From NCBI GenBank assembly GCA_904419075.1, contig CAJFQM010000002.1, forward strand, positions 1 to 64,000: a stretch of 64,000 nucleotides of DNA. The letters run 5' to 3'. Position numbers and translations under genes: made by a program. Position 1 is the first letter of the stretch, and each line of letters begins with the position of its first letter. The notes under the pieces are model-generated. The model did not search any database. It had not been told where the DNA came from and was given only the letters and a program-made list of their open reading frames with translations. Shown piece by piece: positions 59,989-64,000 of this stretch. The stretch comes from an uncultured Clostridia bacterium. GTDB taxonomy: Bacteria; Bacillota; Clostridia; Christensenellales; Borkfalkiaceae.

Positions 59989-60033
59989 ACGATTTCGCGC
60001 AGATTCCCGTTTTTTTCTTTTTTGCGGACAAAG

Positions 60034-60066
60034 GGAAAACCGACGGAGCTTGTCCGTCGGTTTTCC
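60034..60066. terminator. Terminator after hup
   Basis: GGAAAACCGACGGA / TCCGTCGGTTTTCC around GCTTG; perfect arms. Confidence 0.9.
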
Positions 60067-60086
60067 GAAACGAATTTGAAAAGTAG

Positions 60087-60362
60087 TTACGCGTTGAAGA
60101 GGTCCTTGAAGGACTTGCCGAATTTAAGCACGGGCTTTTTGCAGGCCGCGATTTCGACTTTTTCTTTGGTCTGAGGATTGATACCGGTCTTTGCGGGTAC
60201 GTCCTTGACCTCAAAGGAGCCGAAGCCCACCAGCTGTACTTTGTCGCCCGCTTTCAAAGTTTCGGTGACGGTAGCGACAAACGCGTCGTAAGCGATGGCC
60301 GCATCCTTATTGGTGAAGCCCGCCTTTTCTGCCATAGCTTTAATAAATTCGCCTTTGTTCAT
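60087..60362 (-). CDS. hup: HU-type DNA-binding protein
   Basis: A 91-residue histone-like protein: MNKGEFIKAMAEKAGFTNKD, LVGFGSFEVKDVPAKTGINP (the DNA-bending arm, with Pro), and KPVLKFGKSFKDLFNA. It bends and compacts DNA as a dimer. The arm has VKDVPAKTGINPQTKE instead of the common RxRxGRNPQTG, with fewer Arg than usual. Confidence 0.95.
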   Translation of the reverse strand: MNKGEFIKAMAEKAGFTNKDAAIAYDAFVATVTETLKAGDKVQLVGFGSFEVKDVPAKTGINPQTKEKVEIAACKKPVLKFGKSFKDLFNA

Positions 60363-60413
60363 AAGAGTTATCCCCTTTGGTTGAATTCTTAAATTTTCAT
60401 TTAAGTACTTCTA

Positions 60414-60442
60414 ATTATAACGTATTTCGGTGCAAAAGTCAA
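60414..60442 (-). promoter_or_regulatory. Promoter of hup
   Basis: Minus strand TTGACT (60437-60442), 17 nt, TATAAT (60414-60419), about 50 nt before the hup ATG. Confidence 0.75.
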
Positions 60443-60542
60443 GCACAGGAAGGCAAAAGAAGCGTATTAAACCTTTGAAAAGAGAAAAAAATTTAAAATT
60501 AAGGGGTATAAAAAGGGAAAATATGGAAACAGCGGGAAAATT

Positions 60543-61577
60543 TTAATTGTCTCCCGAGAAAAATCCCAGTCCGAGTACTTGTGAGACGTGCGTCATGACG
60601 GCGAAGGAATCGGGGTCCACCTCTTTGAGAATTTTGCGGAAAGTCATGATCTGTCTGCGGTTGACGACGCAGACGAGCATGGCATGGTTTTCGCGGGTAT
60701 ACATGCCCGTGGCGGGGATAGAGGTGACGCCTCTGCCCAATTTGGAGATAATGGCGAGGGCCATTTCATCGGGCTTGTCCGTGACGACGCGGAATTCGAT
60801 GGCGGAGTTGAATCCGTTGGTGATGGCATCGTTGGTTTTGCTTTCGACGTACTGTTCGCACGCGGCCATAATGAGGGGGAGAATTTTGCCGACGGTATCG
60901 TCTGCGAGGTCCTTGTAGACGAAGAAGGACGCGGCGATGACGATGCAGTTGAGCATGAATATCATCCAAGCGATGGAGGGAGCGGGGCGTTTTCTCTGAA
61001 CCATGACGGCGACGATATCCATACCGCCCGTGCTTCCGCCGATTTTGAATGCGAAACCTATGCTGGCGCCGATGCCGATACCGCCGGCCAGAGCGGCGAA
61101 AATTTTCTCGTCAAAGACGAGTTTCGGCATACCGAGCCTCTCCATGAGCGTGAGGAACAGAGCCTGTAACAATACATGCGCCAGGGTGAGTACGGCGAAC
61201 TTTTTTTTCACGAAGAAAAAGGAGAGGACGATCAGGGGAAAATTGATGCAAAAGACGGAAATGCTTTGCAGAATTTTTCCGTGAGAAGCCTTTTCGAGGA
61301 TAATGGCGATACCGGTGACGCCGCCGGTCGCGAAGTCGTTCGGTGCGATGAGGGAATAGGAAGAAATGGCGAGCAGGAAAGCGGAAAGCGCGAGAATAAA
61401 AGCCGTCTTTACGATGTAGATGAGCTTGACCTTCCAATCGCCTTCGGGCAATACGCCCTCTTTTGTGCGCACGCGCTTGGGGGGGAGCGGGACTCCGTAA
61501 TGATTGTTGGATTCGGGCGCGTCCTCGCAGGGAGATGTCTGTTCGGGGGCCTCGGGTTGTTTTTGTTTTTGATCCAT
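60543..61577 (-). CDS. YitT-family membrane protein
   Basis: A 344-residue protein. After a polar N-terminal part of about 45 residues (Pro/Glu-rich) come five to six helices with YitT family marks: YSLIAPNDFATGGVTGIAII, GIGIGASIGFAFKIGGSTGG and MDIVA. The C-terminal DUF2179 domain follows (GRGVTSIPATGMYTRENHAM, then VCVVNRRQIMTFRKILKEVD). Role unknown; the soluble domain may sense a ligand. It stands alone on the minus strand. Confidence 0.88.
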   Translation of the reverse strand: MDQKQKQPEAPEQTSPCEDAPESNNHYGVPLPPKRVRTKEGVLPEGDWKVKLIYIVKTAFILALSAFLLAISSYSLIAPNDFATGGVTGIAIILEKASHGKILQSISVFCINFPLIVLSFFFVKKKFAVLTLAHVLLQALFLTLMERLGMPKLVFDEKIFAALAGGIGIGASIGFAFKIGGSTGGMDIVAVMVQRKRPAPSIAWMIFMLNCIVIAASFFVYKDLADDTVGKILPLIMAACEQYVESKTNDAITNGFNSAIEFRVVTDKPDEMALAIISKLGRGVTSIPATGMYTRENHAMLVCVVNRRQIMTFRKILKEVDPDSFAVMTHVSQVLGLGFFSGDN

Positions 61578-61826
61578 AGTTGAATTCCTCTGCCATCAAC
61601 GGGCTTCGTATTGTTTTTTTGCGAGGTATATTTTAACACATTTCCCGAGCCGAATCAAGCGGTTGGGCGGGGATAGCCGAAAATATTTGTCGGTGCCTTC
61701 CGTTCAGGCTTTTTCGCGCGGAAGGCTTTTTTCATGTATTTTCGTTTTCTCGGTCGGCTTCCGCCCGCTTTGGCCGCGGGAAGCACAAAAAATTCCCTCC
61801 GCAGAACGGGGAGGGAGAAATTCGAT
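61578..61826. other. 249-nt spacer between rplI and the YitT gene
   Basis: Contains the rplI terminator at 61788-61818. The rest is GC-rich without an obvious gene. Confidence 0.5.
61788..61818 (-). terminator. Terminator of rplI
   Basis: Minus strand CTCCCTCC / GGAGGGAA-type stem around CCGTTCTGC, then TTTTTTG. Confidence 0.7.
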
Positions 61827-62267
61827 TCAGATTGCGGCGACGTTGACCTTGATTTTCACGGAAATATTTTCCATCAGCCGGATTTCGGCGTCGAAAGATC
61901 CCAAGGTTTTGACGGTATTCATCTGAATTTTCTTTTTGTCGATGTCGAAGCCCTTTTCCGCGAGCGCGGCGGCGACCTGAGCGGAGGTGACGCTGCCGAA
62001 CATTTTTCCGTTTTCTCCGACTTTGAGGCCGATATCCACGCTTTGGCCTTTCAGTTTTTCGGCGAGCTCTTTGGTCGCCTTGATTTCTTCCGCGCGATGG
62101 AACTGTTCCGCGGCCTTTTTCTGATTGATTTCATTTATACCGCCGGCGGTGGCTGCTTCGGCGAGGCCCTTTTTGAAGAGGAAATTTTTGGCGAAGCCGT
62201 CGGATACTTCGATGATATCGCCTTTTTTGCCGCTGCCCTTTACGTCTGCCTTCAAAATGACTTTCAT
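61827..62267 (-). CDS. rplI: 50S ribosomal protein L9
   Basis: A 146-residue protein with the N-terminal RNA-binding domain signature (GKKGDIIEVSDGFAKNFLFK, then KGLA), the long connecting helix (AEEIKATKELAEKLKGQSVD) and the C-terminal domain (GKMFGSVTSAQVAAALAEKG). It usually neighbours dnaB or rpsF-ssb-rpsR, none of which is present here. It has its own promoter and terminator. Confidence 0.95.
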   Translation of the reverse strand: MKVILKADVKGSGKKGDIIEVSDGFAKNFLFKKGLAEAATAGGINEINQKKAAEQFHRAEEIKATKELAEKLKGQSVDIGLKVGENGKMFGSVTSAQVAAALAEKGFDIDKKKIQMNTVKTLGSFDAEIRLMENISVKIKVNVAAI

Positions 62268-62306
62268 GATTTGTCCTCCTTCTGCACGATAATCTTTTCA
62301 AGATAT

Positions 62307-62335
62307 ATTTTACAGGAAAATTGAGAAAAAGTCAA
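62307..62335 (-). promoter_or_regulatory. Promoter of rplI
   Basis: Minus strand TTGACT (62330-62335), 17 nt, TAAAAT (62307-62312). Confidence 0.7.
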
Positions 62336-62403
62336 TAGGAAAAGGGGAAAATGTACATACTGATTGTGCGTACGTAAAGTTACGCAAGGAGGATTAAGAA
62401 AAT

Positions 62404-62574
62404 ATGATGAACGAAAACAAGATGGACGTCAACACGAGCATCGGCTGCAACGTCACGGAATGTCAGTACAATCGCGCGGGCGATTACTGTACGCTTTCCA
62501 AGATTCACGTGGGTTGCGATTGCAACTGCGATACGGATAAATGCACCTGCTGCGACAGTTTCCGCCGCAAATAA
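62404..62574 (+). CDS. DUF1540 Cys-rich small protein
   Basis: A 56-residue protein with eight to nine Cys: SIGCNVTECQYNRAGDYCTL, then VGCDCNCDTDKCTCCDSF. This is the DUF1540 pattern, likely a small metal-binding module, common in spore-forming Clostridia and of unknown role. RBS GCAAGGAGG lies before the ATG at 62404. GCGTA/TACGC form an inverted repeat at 62368-62387 just upstream. A perfect terminator follows. Confidence 0.85.
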   Translation: MMNENKMDVNTSIGCNVTECQYNRAGDYCTLSKIHVGCDCNCDTDKCTCCDSFRRK

Positions 62575-62576
62575 GA

Positions 62577-62614
62577 AAAAAAGTATCCGCCGAACATTCG
62601 GCGGATACTTTTTT
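62577..62614. terminator. Terminator
   Basis: AAAAAGTATCCGCCGAA / TTCGGCGGATACTTTTTT around CA; serves the DUF1540 gene and the convergent Nudix gene. Confidence 0.9.
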
Positions 62615-63108
62615 CAGATTTTTCTTTTGAGTTCCTTGACGGCATTGATGAGGAAAAATTCGGCGGTGGTGCCTTTTCTGATGAGCTGTAAAGCCTCATC
62701 GGGGGTGCACCATCTGGCTTCGGCGATTTCGTCCTCGTTGATTTTGAGCGGTTTGTCCTCGACGATGACGATGAAGTTGAGCATCAGCACGTCCTTTTTG
62801 GAGTGATATTTCGAAGACATGTATTTGCATTTGACGACATCGAGTCCGAGTTCCTCCTTAATTTCGCGGGGGACTGTTTTTTCGGCGTTTTCTCCCTTTT
62901 TGATGTAGCCGGCAAAGAGTATAAAATCGTCGTCCTCAACGTGTTTTGCAAGCAAGATTTTATCTTGGGCCCGATTGGTGACGACCATGGAGACCGCGAC
63001 GTTAAATTGAGGAAATTTATACGCTTCGCATTTGTCGCAATAGGGAACGAGTCCCTCGTTTTCGCAAAATCTGAGGGTAAGTTTTTCACCGCATTGTTTA
63101 CAATACAT
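62614..63108 (-). CDS. Nudix hydrolase with zinc ribbon
   Basis: A 164-residue protein. Residues 1-27 form a four-Cys zinc ribbon (MYCKQCGEKLT, CDKC), followed by a Nudix domain with the box GYIKKGENAEKTVPREIKEE then LGL, matching G-x5-E-x7-REUxEExGU. The arrangement resembles NudC-like NADH pyrophosphatases but the N-terminal half of NudC is missing, so the substrate is open. Minus strand, with GGAGGAATACCT before the ATG. Confidence 0.88.
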   Translation of the reverse strand: MYCKQCGEKLTLRFCENEGLVPYCDKCEAYKFPQFNVAVSMVVTNRAQDKILLAKHVEDDDFILFAGYIKKGENAEKTVPREIKEELGLDVVKCKYMSSKYHSKKDVLMLNFIVIVEDKPLKINEDEIAEARWCTPDEALQLIRKGTTAEFFLINAVKELKRKI

Positions 63109-63389
63109 AGGTATTCCTCCTTTGGGGGCGATGAGCCCTCTGTTCTTTTCCTTATATAATAGCGCATTTTTTGAAATTTGTCAAGAGGGGCGGAGAAAAA
63201 AATAATTTATGGGGGAAAAAATTTTTCAATGTGCCTATGGCTTGACAGAATACAAAAAATGCAGTATAATAAAGTGTATGATTTATAGGCGGAGAAAGGG
63301 CATTTGACGAAAAGAAGGAGAATGCTCGGTTTTTTGCGTGTTTCATACAACTATAACACACCGATAAAAAGCAAAAAGGAGATAAGGAA
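63109..63389. promoter_or_regulatory. Intergenic region with the purA promoter
   Basis: TTGACA (63242-63247), 17 nt, TATAAT (63265-63270), both perfect; leader of about 113 nt to purA. A nine-codon frame (ATG 63278) begins at the predicted start point but has no notable composition. No guanine/adenine riboswitch consensus was recognised. Confidence 0.7.
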
Positions 63390-64000
63390 ATGCTTACATC
63401 TATCTGCGGCATCAATTGGGGAGACGAAGGGAAGGGCCGGATGGTCGACCTTCTTTCCGAGCGGTTCGACGTGGTGTGCCGTTATCAGGGAGGGAACAAC
63501 GCGGGTCATACGGTTATCAACGAGCGCGGGAAGTTTGTCCTCAATCTTCTTCCTTCGGGAATTCTCCGCGAGAGCGTGGTCAACGTCATGGGCAACGGAA
63601 TGGTGATCGACATCAAGCATCTTTGCGGAGAAATGCAGCGGTTGAGAGAGGCGGGAATTTCGATTACGCCCGCAAACCTCAAAATCAGCGACCGCGCGGT
63701 CATCACGATGCCCTATCACGTATTGCAGGACTGTTTGGAGGAAGACCGTCTGGCGGGGAAGAAATTCGGTTCCACCCGCCGCGGAATAGCGCCCGTGTAT
63801 GCGGATAAATATTTCAAGAAAGCGTTCCGCATGGGCGAGCTTTTGAATAAGGAACTGCTCTATAAGCGGGTGAAGGATATCGTGGAGTGGAAGAATCTGA
63901 CGATTGCGCGCGGTTACGGGGCGGAGCCGATCAAGGCGGAGGACATGATCGCCTATTTCGAGGAGTACGGCGCTCCGCTCAGGGAGTATATTTGCGACAC
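63390..64000 (+). CDS. purA: Adenylosuccinate synthetase (3' end outside window)
   Basis: The first 203 codons of PurA, which joins IMP and aspartate using GTP on the way to AMP. The P-loop-like CGINWGDEGKGRMVDLL, the conserved GGNNAGHTVINERGKFVLNL and LPSGIL, and GSTRRGIAPVYADK are all present. RBS AAAAAGGAGATAAGG precedes the ATG at 63390. It stays open to the window end. Confidence 0.95.
   Translation, partial: MLTSICGINWGDEGKGRMVDLLSERFDVVCRYQGGNNAGHTVINERGKFVLNLLPSGILRESVVNVMGNGMVIDIKHLCGEMQRLREAGISITPANLKISDRAVITMPYHVLQDCLEEDRLAGKKFGSTRRGIAPVYADKYFKKAFRMGELLNKELLYKRVKDIVEWKNLTIARGYGAEPIKAEDMIAYFEEYGAPLREYICD

Overview
The window looks like a chromosomal segment of an uncultured, endospore-forming, low-to-mid GC Firmicute of the Clostridia type, probably gut-associated. 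Supporting signs are spoVAC-spoVAD-spoVAE, cwlD, yunB and a sigH-like sigma factor, Bacillus/Clostridia gene order (mrnC-rlmB-sigH, dnaX-ybaB-recR), many consensus TTGACA-N17-TATAAT promoters, strong AGGAGG ribosome binding sites and short U-tailed terminators. No tRNA, rRNA, CRISPR array or intact insertion sequence was seen. The species cannot be named from this sequence alone.

Layout. (1) 1-9100 is a visibly AT-rich accessory island. A giant RHS polymorphic toxin (5' end outside the window) ends in a barnase-type RNase tip and is followed by its barstar-type immunity gene. Behind them lies a tandem array of displaced tips, tip remnants and immunity genes, each joined to copies of the RHS pre-toxin segment, with repeated terminators and a repeated promoter. 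(2) 9100-10350 holds two decaying genes, a GH32 sucrase/fructosidase tail and an ArsR-like regulator, followed by an intact DUF4965 glutaminase-like gene. (3) 12600-26200 holds a CAT-like acetyltransferase, uppP, a cold-shock gene, a TVP38-family protein, lgt, a galactose cluster (galK-galT-LacI regulator), a MATE exporter, glpK, a DUF2752/TM2 pair and a purine phosphoribosyltransferase. (4) 26500-40740 is housekeeping: recX-birA-nnrD, a fused nadD-yqeK, rsfS, cwlD, then mrnC-rlmB-sigH-dnaX-ybaB-recR-gpsA in one direction. (5) 41000-48400 has a large unknown membrane protein, the spoVA genes, a small XRE/two-TM module, yunB, a murG-like gene and a WYL regulator. (6) 48400-64000 has tyrS with an unusual leader, yigZ, an Abi/HEPN gene, an aldo/keto reductase, pepT, an Ig-like lipoprotein, a sugar ABC ATPase with a long tail, an Fe-alcohol dehydrogenase, a second MATE exporter, hup, a YitT protein, rplI, a DUF1540 peptide, a Nudix hydrolase and the start of purA.

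Two systems stand out. The first is the RHS tip-cassette array (5759-8780), which could supply alternative toxin tips by recombination through shared pre-toxin DNA while keeping immunity to them. The second is upstream of tyrS: a 27-codon open frame carries four Tyr codons within eight codons, starts at the predicted transcript 5' end, and is followed by an intrinsic terminator and a plausible competing helix. This has the layout of a classical ribosome-mediated attenuator at a gene that in Firmicutes is usually governed by a T-box; no T-box motif was found. Other regulatory structures are a 12-bp inverted repeat between divergent genes at 32225-32259, three 12-bp palindromes spaced two helical turns apart at 45205-45259, a 20-bp palindrome at 48365-48384, and a promoter whose -35 box lies in a terminator loop upstream of lgt.
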